Shown here: positions 33,991 through 41,712 of the stretch, one piece after another | Layout: each line of letters opens with the position of its first letter | Position numbering within the stretch: the stretch's first letter is position 1 | Assembly: GCF_030020805.1 (NCBI RefSeq) | Contig: NZ_CP125098.1 | Span: 5,417,501 to 5,481,500, forward strand | Source of the DNA: Paenibacillus sp. RC67 | Lineage (GTDB): Bacteria > Bacillota > Bacilli > Paenibacillales > NBRC-103111 | DNA length: 64,000 bases | Reading direction: 5' to 3' | Program-made: the position numbers and the translations under genes | Notes under the pieces: model-generated | The model's database searches: none | Seen by the model: only the letters and a program-made list of their open reading frames with translations | Told to the model about the DNA's origin: nothing

Positions 33991-35313
33991 TTACACCTCC
34001 AAAATGAGCAGCTCTGGATCAGCCAGCAGCTGTTTAATGTAATTCATAAAGTTTTGTGCTGTTGCGCCATCGATGATACGGTGGTCGAAGCTCAAGGACA
34101 ATGCCATAACTGGAGCCACTACGATCTCTCCGTTTTTCACAACCGGTTTCTCAGTAATACGTCCTGTTCCCAGAATCGCAACTTCAGGGAAGTTGATGAT
34201 CGGAGTAAAGAACATACCGCCAGCAGAACCGATGTTTGTGATGGAGATAGTGCTGCCTTTCATTTCGTTACCGCTAAGCTTGCCATCGCGACCGCGTGTT
34301 GCCAGATCTTTGATTGCTTCAGCAATAGTCCAAATATTTTTACGGTCTGCATCTTGGATAACAGGAACGATCAAGCCGTTGTCTGTATCTGTAGCGATAC
34401 CGATGTTGTAGTACTTTTTGTAGACAATCTCGTTCTTCTCTTCGTCGATCATCGCATTCATAGCAGGGAACTGACGAGCAGCTGCAACCAATGCTTTGAC
34501 GATGAATGGCAAGTACGTCAATTTCACGCCTTTTTTCTCAGCTGCTGCTTTGGCTCTACCGCGAAAAGCAACTAATTGAGTTACGTCCACTTCGTCCATC
34601 AATGTTACGTGAGGAGCCGTGTACGCGGATTTAACCATAGCGTTCGCAATCGCTTTGCGAATGCCTTTAAGCGGCACGCGCTCTTCGACGCGGTCGCCGG
34701 ATACTGCTGCTGCAGCTGTGGAAGCCGCTGCTGCCGGTGCTGATCCAGCTGCTGGCGCTTCGCTTGCAGCTGATGGTGCTGCCGCAGGCGCGCTGCCGCC
34801 TGCAGCAAACGCGAGAACATCTTCCTTCGTCACACGGCCGTTGCGGCCCGTTGCTGTGACTTGCGCGATGTTCAAGCCTTTTTCGCGTGCCAGCTTGCGC
34901 ACGCTTGGAGTTGCCAGGACCGCGCTGCCTGCAGCCGCGGTCGGAGCAGGCGCCGCTGCAGCTGGTGCTGCTGCAGGAGCCGTCGGAGCTGGAACAGCTG
35001 CCGGTGCCGCTGGGGCAGCAGGAGCTGCGCTCTCACTGTGGCCACCGTGGCTAGCTTGCTGCGGCACCGCACCTTCGACTTCGATCGTAGCGATAAGGTC
35101 GCCGATAGTACACATAGTGCCTTCGCTAACTTTGATTTCCACGATTTTACCTTCTACTGGAGAAGGTACTTCTACAGTGGACTTGTCGTTTTGAACTTCC
35201 ATGATGATGGTCTCATCATTTACAACATCGCCCGGCTTAACAAGCCATTTGACGATCTCGCCTTCGTGAATGCCCTCACCGAGCTCAGGGAATTTATATT
35301 CAAATATAGCCAC
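33991..35313 (-). CDS. pdhC: Dihydrolipoamide acetyltransferase, E2 of pyruvate dehydrogenase
   Basis: Core of the complex, transferring acetyl from lipoyl to CoA. The frame is open to 35412, but translation should begin at GTG 35313 (MAIFEYKFPELG) after AGGAGGG, giving 440 residues. One lipoyl domain with the lysine in EVQNDKSTVEVP (around residue 43), an Ala/Pro-rich linker, the E1/E3-binding domain ATPSVRKLAREKGLNIAQVT, a second Ala/Pro linker and the catalytic domain with SLSFDHRIIDGATA. The GC-rich linkers are low-complexity. Unusually, 542 bp of palindromic DNA separates it from pdhB upstream. Confidence 0.96.
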   Translation of the reverse strand: MAIFEYKFPELGEGIHEGEIVKWLVKPGDVVNDETIIMEVQNDKSTVEVPSPVEGKIVEIKVSEGTMCTIGDLIATIEVEGAVPQQASHGGHSESAAPAAPAAPAAVPAPTAPAAAPAAAAPAPTAAAGSAVLATPSVRKLAREKGLNIAQVTATGRNGRVTKEDVLAFAAGGSAPAAAPSAASEAPAAGSAPAAAASTAAAAVSGDRVEERVPLKGIRKAIANAMVKSAYTAPHVTLMDEVDVTQLVAFRGRAKAAAEKKGVKLTYLPFIVKALVAAARQFPAMNAMIDEEKNEIVYKKYYNIGIATDTDNGLIVPVIQDADRKNIWTIAEAIKDLATRGRDGKLSGNEMKGSTISITNIGSAGGMFFTPIINFPEVAILGTGRITEKPVVKNGEIVVAPVMALSLSFDHRIIDGATAQNFMNYIKQLLADPELLILEV

Positions 35314-35334
35314 GATTCTGACCCTCCTAATGGT

Positions 35335-35590
35335 GGCGCAGCGTGAGTATGTAGGTTGGAAGTGAATAAGGCGTGTGATACTCGTGAGCAGGTCGGTTCC
35401 AGTTTGTGTCAACTGCCTCCGGCCGCTATTGAAAACGGGTTTCTTGAATGATCATGTCTCAGATGAAACCCGTTTTCAAAGGCGGCGCGTAAACTCTCCT
35501 ACAGTTACACAATCTTCCACCTTAAGCTCACTCGAAATCTCATACACCAGTTCACTTCCAAAAAGCTGCTCACGCTGCGCTTTTAAATAA
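35335..35590. repeat. Long imperfect palindrome 1 in the pdhB-pdhC gap
   Basis: Two arms of about 110-125 bp face each other around a centre near 35454. The inner stem TTGAAAACGGGTTT (35429-35442) matches AAACCCGTTTTCAA (35466-35479) perfectly. Further out, GCGCAGCGTGAG and TTGGAAGTGAA on the left recur as reverse complements on the right, at about 35550-35585, with small gaps. The left end is about 10 bp from the pdhC ribosome site. As RNA this could fold into a very long hairpin. Confidence 0.75.
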
Positions 35591-35632
35591 ATTACCCGTT
35601 TGCTTGTATCAGCAAACGTTATAGTATCGCTC

Positions 35633-35852
35633 AAACGCTCCTTGAAAGGAGCGTTTTGTCAAAGCAACCGCGAAAGTGAAAAGAAAGGAAGGGTGTGTAC
35701 CGGAGGAGCCTGCGTCCGCCTTTGAGATTGTGTATCCACAACTTCCTCTTACATTCTAAGATACACAATCTCAACAGCGGCCGGAGGTACACACCCTCCT
35801 TCTTGAACTCTTTCGCGAATGGTTTTGACAGTCGCTCCTTCACAGGAGCGCC
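35633..35852. repeat. Long imperfect palindrome 2 in the pdhB-pdhC gap
   Basis: Arms of about 110 bp around a centre near 35748. Nested matches are TTGAGATTGTGTATC/GATACACAATCTCAA (35722/35760), GGGTGTGTACC/GGTACACACCC (35691/35786), CGCGAAAG/CTTTCGCG (35669/35810), TGTCAAA/TTTGACA (35657/35824). Each outer end carries a local hairpin with a CGCTCCT stem. CCTCCGGCCGCT and AGGCGG flanks of the inner stem are shared with palindrome 1, while the inner stem sequence differs. It ends 4 bp from the pdhB stop. Confidence 0.75.
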
Positions 35853-35855
35853 ATC

Positions 35856-36836
35856 TTAGAAATCTAGAACTTTATTCAAACCAGCAATAATGCGAGCCGG
35901 GTTAGGAAGCCATTGATCTTCCACTTGCGCGAAAGCATATACCGTATCTGGAGGTGTTACACGAAGCACAGGTGCTTCTAGGTGAAGAATCGCTTTTTCG
36001 TTGATTTGAGCGATAACTTCAGCTGCAACGCCGGAAGTTTTTTGCGCTTCTTGAACCACGATAACGCGGTTTGTTTTTTTAACGGATTCTACAATCGTTT
36101 CGATATCCAATGGAATCAAAGTACGAAGGTCGATAACTTCAACTTTTACGCCGCGAGTTTTTTCAATTTCTTCAGCAGCTTTAAGTGAAGTATGAACCAT
36201 AGCACCGTAAGTGATGATAGTAACATCAGAACCTTCACGAACTACGTTTGCTTTACCGATAGGCACAGTATACTCGCCTTCAGGTACTTCAGCGCGGAAC
36301 GAACGGTACAGGTTCAAGTGCTCCATGAAGAAAACAGGATCGTTATCACGGATTGCAGAGATCAGCAAGCCTTTTGCATCATATGGGTTCGATGGAACAA
36401 CCACTTTAATCCCTGGAGTTTGAACGAGCAAGCCCTCCAATGGGTCTGTATGAAGCTCAGCTGCTTTTACGCCGCCGCCAAATGGAGTACGGAAAGTAAT
36501 TGGAGCATTGTAGCGACCGCCGGAACGGTAACGCATACGAGCTGCTTGAACACAGATTTGGTCCATTGCTTCATAAATAAAACCTACGAATTGAATTTCA
36601 GCTACCGGACGGAATCCTTGAATCCCCATCCCTACTGCCAAACCGCCGATTGCGGATTCAGCCAGCGGAGTATCAAATACACGCTCTTCGCCAAATTCAG
36701 CTTGCAGTCCTTCCGTTGCACGGAACACACCGCCTACTTTACCTACGTCTTCCCCGAATACAACAACGTTAGGATCGCGTTCCAACTCGACACGCATTGC
36801 ATCCTTTATCGCTTGAATCATTGTCATTTGAGCCAT
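35856..36836 (-). CDS. pdhB: Pyruvate dehydrogenase E1 beta subunit
   Basis: Forms the E1 heterotetramer with PdhA; decarboxylates pyruvate and reductively acetylates E2. It is full length at 326 residues. Family landmarks include VVVFGEDVGKVGGVFRATEG, the conserved LAESAIGGLAVGMGIQGFRP and EVIDLRTLIPLD in the transketolase C-terminal part. AGGAGAGG lies 9 bases before the ATG. It follows pdhA by 18 bp; downstream the transcript must cross two long palindromes before reaching pdhC. Confidence 0.96.
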   Translation of the reverse strand: MAQMTMIQAIKDAMRVELERDPNVVVFGEDVGKVGGVFRATEGLQAEFGEERVFDTPLAESAIGGLAVGMGIQGFRPVAEIQFVGFIYEAMDQICVQAARMRYRSGGRYNAPITFRTPFGGGVKAAELHTDPLEGLLVQTPGIKVVVPSNPYDAKGLLISAIRDNDPVFFMEHLNLYRSFRAEVPEGEYTVPIGKANVVREGSDVTIITYGAMVHTSLKAAEEIEKTRGVKVEVIDLRTLIPLDIETIVESVKKTNRVIVVQEAQKTSGVAAEVIAQINEKAILHLEAPVLRVTPPDTVYAFAQVEDQWLPNPARIIAGLNKVLDF

Positions 36837-36854
36837 GGTATGGTGTCCTCTCCT

Positions 36855-37928
36855 TTACCCGATATAATCCGCTTTTTGCTCTTCCAAGTAAGCCGGTGTC
36901 GTTTCGAACATGCTGTCGATCAAGCCAGGAACCGTCATTTTTTCAACAGCTTCTGCTTTCTTGATTTCTTCAGCTACCGTAGCTTTCGCTTCTTCGACTA
37001 CTTTGTTCTCTTCTTCTTCCGACCACAAGCCTTTGCCAACCAAGTACGTGCGGAAACGGTTCAACGGGTCTCTTGTTGCTTCCCATTCAGCTGTTTCTTC
37101 TTTAGTACGGTATTTGGACGGATCATCACCGGACATGGAGTGAGGCAGGAAGCGATAAGTGATGGCTTCGATCAATGTCGCGCCTTCGCCGTTACGTCCG
37201 CGTTCTGCTGCGTCTTGAACTGCTTTAACAACAGCAAGCACGTCCATACCGTCAACTTGAACGCCTTTAATACCTGCTGCTACTGCTTTATGAGCTACGG
37301 ATTCCGCTGCGGTTTGTTTGGCAAACGGAGTTGTGATTGCATAGCCGTTATTTTGTACAACGAAAATGGATGGAAGTTTGAATGCGCCTGCGAAGTTCAA
37401 GCCTTCGTAGAAATCGCCCTCGGAGGAACCGCCGTCCCCTGTGTACGTAATGGTTACGCGTTTTTCTCCGCGTTTTTTGAATGCCATTGCAACGCCCATT
37501 GCGTGCAAAATTTGTGCACCGATAATAATTTGCGGCATCAATACATGCACATCAGCAGGAATTTGTCCGCCGTGCTGATGACCACGGGAATATAAGAATG
37601 CTTGGTACATCGGAAGACCATGCCATACGATTTGCGGCATGTCGCGATAACCTGGGCAAATAAAATCATCTTTATTTAAAGCGAACTCGCTTCCGATCAT
37701 GGACGCTTCTTGACCGGAAACCGGTGCATAGAAACCAAGACGTCCTTGGCGGGTCAAGTTAACAGCCCGTTGATCCCAAGTACGGGTAAATACCATGCGT
37801 CTCATTAATTCTTTTAATTGATCGTCCGCCAATTTCGGCATTTCTTGCTCGTTAACCACAGTACCGTCTGGCGCTAAAACAGACAAAGGCTGCACCTTTG
37901 ACACTGCCACTTCATATGGCTTACTCAT
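36855..37928 (-). CDS. pdhA: Pyruvate dehydrogenase E1 alpha subunit
   Basis: Thiamine-diphosphate-binding subunit of E1. TPP motif GDGGSSEGDFYEGLNFAGAF and the phosphorylation-loop region YRFLPHSMSGDDPSKYR are visible. The frame opens at ATG 37934, but GAGGTGA is nearly adjacent; ATG 37928 (MSKPYEV) has better spacing, giving 357 residues. First gene of the pdh operon with a TATAAT-containing promoter about 60-90 bp upstream. Confidence 0.96.
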   Translation of the reverse strand: MSKPYEVAVSKVQPLSVLAPDGTVVNEQEMPKLADDQLKELMRRMVFTRTWDQRAVNLTRQGRLGFYAPVSGQEASMIGSEFALNKDDFICPGYRDMPQIVWHGLPMYQAFLYSRGHQHGGQIPADVHVLMPQIIIGAQILHAMGVAMAFKKRGEKRVTITYTGDGGSSEGDFYEGLNFAGAFKLPSIFVVQNNGYAITTPFAKQTAAESVAHKAVAAGIKGVQVDGMDVLAVVKAVQDAAERGRNGEGATLIEAITYRFLPHSMSGDDPSKYRTKEETAEWEATRDPLNRFRTYLVGKGLWSEEEENKVVEEAKATVAEEIKKAEAVEKMTVPGLIDSMFETTPAYLEEQKADYIG

Positions 37929-37988
37929 GTACATTCACCTCAGCGATAGATTTTGATGCCTTGAAACCGGAGTTTCTGTTATAGTAGT

Positions 37989-38018
37989 ATTATAAACCTG
38001 TTTTCATAAATAACACAA
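37989..38018 (-). promoter_or_regulatory. Sigma-A promoter of the pdh operon
   Basis: Minus strand TTGTGT (plus 38013-38018), 18-bp spacer and a perfect TATAAT (37989-37994), 61 bp upstream of the preferred pdhA start. Confidence 0.6.
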
Positions 38019-38136
38019 CTACTTACTTGAAAAATATACGTTCTCTCCAGAAGATGGACTATAACAGCTAACATAAATATATAGTACAGATCGCAAAATA
38101 AGAGCAAACTATTATAATACACTTGGAGGATTTTCC

Positions 38137-38865
38137 ATGGATGATTCCATTTATTACAAACGCACCGTAGTTAAAGAACAAGTGCCATCCCAATTATTGG
38201 ATACGGATAGACTTGTCCGCGTTTTTTTACCGCCGGGTTATCAGGAATTGGTCACCTACCCTGTCATCTACTGCCAGGACGGAGAGCAATTTTTCAACTT
38301 CGGCCGCATTGTCACCCATATGAATCGGCTCATCTTCGATGAAGGCGTTAATCCCGCCATTATCGTCGGTGTGGATGTGGATACAGCGATCAGAACAAGC
38401 GAATATGCACCGGAAGGTGAAAGGTTCCATGCTTATACCCGTTTTTTTGCCGAGGAGCTGCTTCCTTATATAGAGTCCAAGTATTCAGTGAGAACCGAAC
38501 CGGCAGATCGCATTCTTGCCGGAGACTCCTTGGGGGGAACCGTCTCCCTACATCTTGCCTTAGATTATCGTAGCCTATTTTGCAACGTTATATCCTTGTC
38601 GGGGGCATTTTTAGATGAAACAAGAGCAAGGCTGGAGCAAGAAAACGATTTGTCTTGGTTATATTTGTACATGCTGATCGGTCTTGATGAAACGGAAGTA
38701 AAAACGGAACGCGGCACCTTTGATTTCCTTGAGGCAAACCGAATCACCAAGAAGCGGCTTGAGGACAAAAACTGTCGGCTGTGGTACGAGGAAAAGTCCG
38801 GCAAGCATCTCTGGGGATTTTGGCAAAATGAACTGCCTGCCGCAATGAAGCTTTTTCTTAAATGA
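38137..38865 (+). CDS. Putative esterase (alpha/beta hydrolase, enterochelin-esterase-like)
   Basis: Cytoplasmic hydrolase of 242 residues. The nucleophile elbow is ILAGDSLGGTVSLH (serine near residue 130), the N-terminal part has RVFLPPGYQELVTYPVIYCQ and a YVRPEY-like helix region ELLPYIESKYSVRTEPA, which are all standard for the putative-esterase family. The likely catalytic histidine is in EKSGKHLWGFW. GGAGG precedes the ATG. It is divergent from pdhA and ends at a bidirectional terminator. The substrate is unknown. Confidence 0.87.
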   Translation: MDDSIYYKRTVVKEQVPSQLLDTDRLVRVFLPPGYQELVTYPVIYCQDGEQFFNFGRIVTHMNRLIFDEGVNPAIIVGVDVDTAIRTSEYAPEGERFHAYTRFFAEELLPYIESKYSVRTEPADRILAGDSLGGTVSLHLALDYRSLFCNVISLSGAFLDETRARLEQENDLSWLYLYMLIGLDETEVKTERGTFDFLEANRITKKRLEDKNCRLWYEEKSGKHLWGFWQNELPAAMKLFLK

Positions 38866-38871
38866 GGTCAA

Positions 38872-38930
38872 AAGCCAAAAAGGCAAACCCGCTCCTCTCA
38901 GGAGGATTCAGGTTATGCCTTTTTTCATAC
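38872..38930. terminator. Bidirectional terminator between esterase and lipL
   Basis: AAAAAGGCA and TGCCTTTTT close a stem with a second inner hairpin (CTCCTCTCAGGAGG). T-runs occur on both strands. Confidence 0.75.
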
Positions 38931-38947
38931 CAATAATTAATGGTGGA

Positions 38948-39781
38948 TTACCCCTCAATTCCATATCGGCTCTTCATAGATGCTATCATATCCAGAACCT
39001 GGGCTTCCTCTGGAATTCTCAGGCCAAGATCTTCCGTAACGCCGTTTTCCAGCTTATGAGTTCTTACTGTATGCTTTACCGCATCGATAAATTGCTGCTC
39101 GTCATTTAATCCGACCAGTTCCTGTAAGCTAGCCATGCTGTTCTCTTGCACATCAGGATAGCTTGTCCCGTCTGAACCTTCAGCCGCAATTCGATAGAAC
39201 TCTCTTGCAAGCTCCGCCTTGATTTGCCCTTTCCCCGTTACTACGACAAAGGCTTGTACAACAAAAGCATGCGCCTGCCGCCGCTGGGCAATCCCGCAAA
39301 ACTTCCGTCCTCCTATGCTAAGATCGTAATCGCCGGGGCAATAGGAGCCCTCCACTTCACCTTTGGTAACATCAGGTGTTACGGAAAGCAGCGCATCCCG
39401 CATTAGCCTGTACATAGTCTCGAAATCTTGGCGAAAGTCAATCTGTCCTTGCTTTTTGGGCAAAATTAATGAGACATTGACAACGCCCATATCAAGCGGC
39501 ACCGCCGCACCACCTGAATTTCTGACGGCAACCGAGTACCCTTGATCCTCAAGCCAACGCTTGGCTTCCTTGGCATGAGGCAGTCTGCTGTCCCTCAGTC
39601 CCATGACGAATGCTCTTGGATGTCTCCACAAATGAACAATCGGGGCGGCGTTCCCTTCCCCTACAAGTCTGCACAGCAGCTCCTCCAGGGCAAAAGGATA
39701 CAGCACTTCCCCTTGCTCCGGGTGCTGAGTACGGTCCCAAATAAGGGTTCCTTCTGGTAACGACCAAGTCATCTGTTCCAT
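38948..39781 (-). CDS. lipL: Octanoyl/lipoyl-[GcvH]:protein N-transferase, LipL-like
   Basis: Amidotransferase moving octanoyl or lipoyl groups from GcvH to E2 subunits. It belongs to the biotin/lipoate ligase fold: RNSGGAAVPLDMGVVNVSLI is the substrate-binding strand, and the catalytic cysteine is in GSYCPGDYDLSI (Cys148), close to Cys150 of the B. subtilis enzyme. Length 277 residues matches LipL. GAGGAG precedes the start. Its location next to the pdh operon, whose E2 requires lipoylation, supports the call. LipM/LplJ relatives are alternatives but have a different motif around the glycine pair. Confidence 0.78.
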   Translation of the reverse strand: MEQMTWSLPEGTLIWDRTQHPEQGEVLYPFALEELLCRLVGEGNAAPIVHLWRHPRAFVMGLRDSRLPHAKEAKRWLEDQGYSVAVRNSGGAAVPLDMGVVNVSLILPKKQGQIDFRQDFETMYRLMRDALLSVTPDVTKGEVEGSYCPGDYDLSIGGRKFCGIAQRRQAHAFVVQAFVVVTGKGQIKAELAREFYRIAAEGSDGTSYPDVQENSMASLQELVGLNDEQQFIDAVKHTVRTHKLENGVTEDLGLRIPEEAQVLDMIASMKSRYGIEG

Positions 39782-39862
39782 TGAATACTCCTCTTTCCAA
39801 ATACGTTTCGCTCTTTATATCGTAAGGAGCCTGCATTTGCTGCGAGCTCTCTCCATGGTCTC

Positions 39863-39891
39863 ATTATAGGGGCTGTGGAGTTGTTTGACTA
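39863..39891 (-). promoter_or_regulatory. Candidate promoter of lipL
   Basis: Minus strand TAGTCA (plus 39886-39891), 17-bp spacer, TATAAT (39863-39868), 82 bp upstream of the lipL start and just overlapping the end of the marR gene. Confidence 0.5.
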
Positions 39892-40323
39892 AGCCTTTTT
39901 CTCCGAATGGGCCAAAATCCCTTTATAGATGCGTATTAAATGCTGCACGTCCTCATCAGGCAAATCCCCAAAGAACGTATCAATATTTGATTTTCTTTGT
40001 TCTCGGATCGAACCCAGCATGGTGCGGCCTTCTTCTGTAATGCGTAAATAGACGACTCTGCGATCCTCATCGTCTCTCTCCCGTTCCACATAGCCTGCCA
40101 GCAGCAGTTTGTCCGCTAGCGTCGTAATAGCTCCAGCTGTGTAGCACATTGCTTCTGCCATCTGCGACACCTTAAGTGGTCCTTCCGTCTCCAGCTTCTC
40201 CAGAATAAACCCTTGAGCGGAGCTCATTCCTTTCTCATTAAACCGGTTCCAGGCCAAAGACATTTTGCGGTATAGCTGCCTCGATACCTCCTCTAGCTCA
40301 AAGAGGTTGCGGTGGTCATTCAT
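39889..40323 (-). CDS. MarR-family transcriptional regulator 1
   Basis: Winged-helix regulator of 144 residues. The recognition helix region is KVSQMAEAMCYTAGAITTLA, followed by the wing RERDDEDRRVVYLRITEEG, a highly typical MarR block. AAAGGAG precedes the ATG. It is divergent from the second MarR gene that heads the EmrB cassette; which promoters it controls is not evident. Downstream lies lipL. Confidence 0.92.
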   Translation of the reverse strand: MNDHRNLFELEEVSRQLYRKMSLAWNRFNEKGMSSAQGFILEKLETEGPLKVSQMAEAMCYTAGAITTLADKLLLAGYVERERDDEDRRVVYLRITEEGRTMLGSIREQRKSNIDTFFGDLPDEDVQHLIRIYKGILAHSEKKA

Positions 40324-40388
40324 GGTTTTGCTCCTTTATACAAAAGATCTATAAGTAGTTTTATCTTTAATACGGACGAACCGAGATT

Positions 40389-40401
40389 TTGTTTCAAACA
40401 A
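40389..40401. promoter_or_regulatory. MarR operator candidate TTGTTTCAAACAA
   Basis: An odd-length palindrome centred on one C in the 232-bp gap between the two divergent marR genes. A related GTAAACCTGTTTC lies at 40521-40533 near the second marR start. Confidence 0.4.
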
Positions 40402-40418
40402 GTTTACAAAAAAATATA

Positions 40419-40446
40419 TTGACGGTGTAATAGCCAACATGATATT
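40419..40446 (+). promoter_or_regulatory. Candidate promoter of the marR-emr cassette
   Basis: TTGACG (40419-40424), 16-bp spacer and GATATT (40441-40446), about 110 bp upstream of the marR start. Confidence 0.4.
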
Positions 40447-40555
40447 TTTTCCATGAATAGTTTTATTATAAAAATATATTCCGAAAAACATTTTTATGAC
40501 TTATGTATAATACCTTAATTTGTAAACCTGTTTCGGAAAAGGAGGGAGTTATTCG

Positions 40556-40984
40556 TTGGTAAGCATCGACGACAGGCTGAATGAGTTCGAACAGCTTATC
40601 CATATAGCTATGCGGCAGTCCAACAGGTGGATGCCATGCCCCGCTGTGTCCAAACAGCAGTTTTTGCTGCTGGCTACTTTGTCAGGCAACAGCCGGATGA
40701 CCGTAAGCGAGCTTGCCGAAGAGCTTAGTCTATCACCCAGCGCAACGACAATTGCCATTAATCGTCTTGTGCGAGACGGTCGTATTATCCGAACACGAGA
40801 TGATACAGATCGTAGAGTGGTGTGGGTCGAGTTATCGGAATTAGGCCGTGATACCGTTATTGAGCTAAGACAACGGCGAAAAATGATTTTACAAGCTATG
40901 CTGGTCAACTTAAGCCATGACGAGACCGAACAATTCGTAACTACTTTTCGTAAAATGCTGTCCAATGCAAAGGATTTGGGATAA
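40556..40984 (+). CDS. MarR-family regulator 2, head of the EmrB efflux cassette
   Basis: Regulator of 142 residues. The HTH is MTVSELAEELSLSPSATTIA, then the wing RTRDDTDRRVVWVELSELG. The start is TTG at 40556 with GGAGGGAG eight bases upstream. It lies 38 bp before the EmrA-like adaptor gene, so it is probably co-transcribed with and controls the whole five-gene cassette in response to an exported compound. Confidence 0.92.
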   Translation: MVSIDDRLNEFEQLIHIAMRQSNRWMPCPAVSKQQFLLLATLSGNSRMTVSELAEELSLSPSATTIAINRLVRDGRIIRTRDDTDRRVVWVELSELGRDTVIELRQRRKMILQAMLVNLSHDETEQFVTTFRKMLSNAKDLG

Positions 40985-41022
40985 TATATCGTTTCCCACA
41001 CAAGAAAGGGGCTTATTGCGCA

Positions 41023-41676
41023 ATGAAGAAAAAAGTCATTTTACTCATCCTGCTCGCGTTGATCCTTCTTGGAGGAGGAGCAGGCGGCACTTATTACTAT
41101 GCGGTTGCAAGCAAATACATAAACACCGAGGACGCAAAAATTCAAGGCGACTTACGGGCGATTGGTGCACCCGGCTCCGGTAAGTTGATCGAATGGAATT
41201 ATAAGGAGGGCGATTCCTTCAAGAAAGGCGACGTCTTGGGCATAGTCGAAACGACTCCTGCACGCGGTAATACTCCAGCGGTTACGCAAGAAATTATTGC
41301 TGTTGAGGATGGAACCATTATTCAATTCAATGGAATAAAGGATCAAATGGTATCTTCCAGCAGCGCTATCGCGATGAGCGCCAATTTGGATCAACTGTAT
41401 GTCTCCGCCAATCTCCAAGAGACGGAAATCGCCGATGTTAAGGTAGGAAGTAAAGTTACGATAAAAGTCGACGCTTATCCCGGATCTGTCATTACGGGTC
41501 ATGTCGAACGTCTCGGATTGGGCACAAACTCCTCATTCTCCTTGCTATCAAGCTCCAATTCATCCGGCAACTTCACTAAAGTCATCCAACGTATTCCTGT
41601 CAAAATTTCGCTTGACGATCATCAAGGACTCCGTCTCGTTCCCGGTTTGAACGTAGCCATAAAAATCGAGAAATAA
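41023..41676 (+). CDS. Short EmrA/HlyD-like adaptor
   Basis: Adaptor of 217 residues, about half the usual EmrA length because the long coiled-coil hairpin is missing. One N-terminal anchor (KVILLILLALILLGGGAGG), the EmrA-type lead YINTEDAKIQGDLRAIGAP, a lipoyl-like half motif LIEWNYKEGDSFKKGDVLG and a beta-barrel end with LRLVPGLNVAIKIEK. GAAAGGGG precedes the ATG. It is followed by the EmrB-type MFS pump, its expected partner. Confidence 0.85.
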   Translation: MKKKVILLILLALILLGGGAGGTYYYAVASKYINTEDAKIQGDLRAIGAPGSGKLIEWNYKEGDSFKKGDVLGIVETTPARGNTPAVTQEIIAVEDGTIIQFNGIKDQMVSSSSAIAMSANLDQLYVSANLQETEIADVKVGSKVTIKVDAYPGSVITGHVERLGLGTNSSFSLLSSSNSSGNFTKVIQRIPVKISLDDHQGLRLVPGLNVAIKIEK

Positions 41677-41712
41677 CCTTCTAAGTTACACGTAAAGAAA
41701 GGAGGAATTGAT

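Noticed and set aside
36192..37595. 467-codon plus-strand frame opposite pdhA/pdhB
   Set aside because: Spans two real genes in antisense and is very Cys/Phe-rich, as expected for a reverse-strand shadow.
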